Below, piece by piece: positions 63,910 through 64,000 of a stretch of DNA of 64,000 bases (positions within the stretch are counted from its first letter, which is position 1; each line of letters starts with the position of its first letter). The position numbers and the translations under genes are program-made. Under the pieces are notes generated by a model. It was not told the origin of the DNA. It made no database searches and saw nothing but the letters and a program-made list of their open reading frames with translations. Origin of the DNA: Rhodococcus sp. ABRD24 (GTDB taxonomy: Bacteria; Actinomycetota; Actinomycetes; Mycobacteriales; Mycobacteriaceae); the NCBI RefSeq assembly GCF_004328705.1, contig NZ_CP035319.1, forward strand, positions 2,108,001 to 2,172,000. Direction: 5' to 3'.

Positions 63910-64000
63910 ATGAAGTTCCTCGACGGTGCACCCCGATTCCTGTTCTTCACCGGCAAGGGTGGGGTCGGGAAGACCTCGATCGCCTGCGCCTCCGCCGTCG
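63910..64000 (+). CDS. arsA: ArsA arsenite-transporting ATPase, 5' end only
   Basis: The window ends 30 codons into this gene. The visible start is MKFLDGAPRFLFFTGKGGVG followed by KTSIACASAV, whose GKGGVGKTS is the deviant Walker A motif of ArsA-type ATPases. It follows arsD directly in the same unit and continues beyond the window. Confidence 0.9.
   Translation, partial: MKFLDGAPRFLFFTGKGGVGKTSIACASAV

Overview
The window is 64 kb of high-GC actinobacterial chromosome. Several genes point to Nocardiaceae, most likely Rhodococcus in the broad sense (including Prescottella/R. equi). They include close counterparts of mycobacterial FadE25, FadB2, FadD17, FadD19, Ltp1, a 730-residue tandem FadE, CFP30B/TB27.3 and an Rv1264-type cyclase. 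There is also a Tat-exported cholesterol oxidase of the ChoE/ChoA class and an ars locus with Corynebacterium-like protein features. The genus is an inference; no rRNA gene or species marker is present. No tRNA, rRNA, CRISPR array, insertion sequence or prophage gene was seen.

Layout. (1) 1-840 is the 3' end of an acyl-CoA ligase gene, convergent with (2) a single 24.6-kb NRPS gene (869-25501, minus). Its order is C-T / C-A-T / C-A-T-E / C-A-T / C-A-T-E / C-A-T / C-A-T-TE: six adenylation domains, two epimerases and a terminal thioesterase. The first C-T unit has no adenylation domain and its C domain is EntF-like. (3) A divergent TetR gene is followed by fadE25 and fadB2. Copies of a TGGCACT/AGTGCCA palindrome lie around the tetR stop codon and in front of fadE25. 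(4) 28.8-31.5 kb is an accessory patch. It holds a 42-residue hydrophobic peptide gene, an N-terminally truncated lower-GC ATP-grasp ligase, a possible small antisense ORF, an Mtb12-like lipoprotein and a frameshifted small membrane-peptide gene. (5) 31.5-42.5 kb holds a DHA2-type MFS exporter, ilvD, a secreted S1 protease, a coiled-coil protein, a pH-sensor-type adenylate cyclase, a second tiny hydrophobic peptide, an AurF-like diiron protein, a FadD17-like ligase with a divergent AraC regulator, a VOC protein and a secreted Ser/Gly-rich protein. (6) 42.5-53.1 kb is a minus-strand lipid-catabolic block: a PaaI-type thioesterase, an Ltp1-like thiolase and the tandem acyl-CoA dehydrogenase in one overlapping operon, then a KstR-related TetR, a secretory lipase, DUF72, IclR and a FadD19-like ligase. 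(7) 53.5-61 kb has DUF4259, choE, CFP30B, an amidohydrolase, RNase H, an AlkA-like glycosylase, a FabG-like reductase and a small secreted protein. (8) 61-64 kb is a divergent ars locus: arsR-acr3-arsC to the left and arsC-arsD-arsA (cut by the window end) to the right.

The genes mainly serve breakdown of sterol-like and fatty acyl substrates (ligases, dehydrogenases, thiolase, thioesterase, lipase, cholesterol oxidase) plus secreted and envelope factors. Three palindromes resemble the KstR operator. The NRPS is the main secondary-metabolite locus; its product is predicted to be a six-residue peptide with D residues at positions 2 and 4, two Thr-like positions, and an unknown starter supplied in trans.
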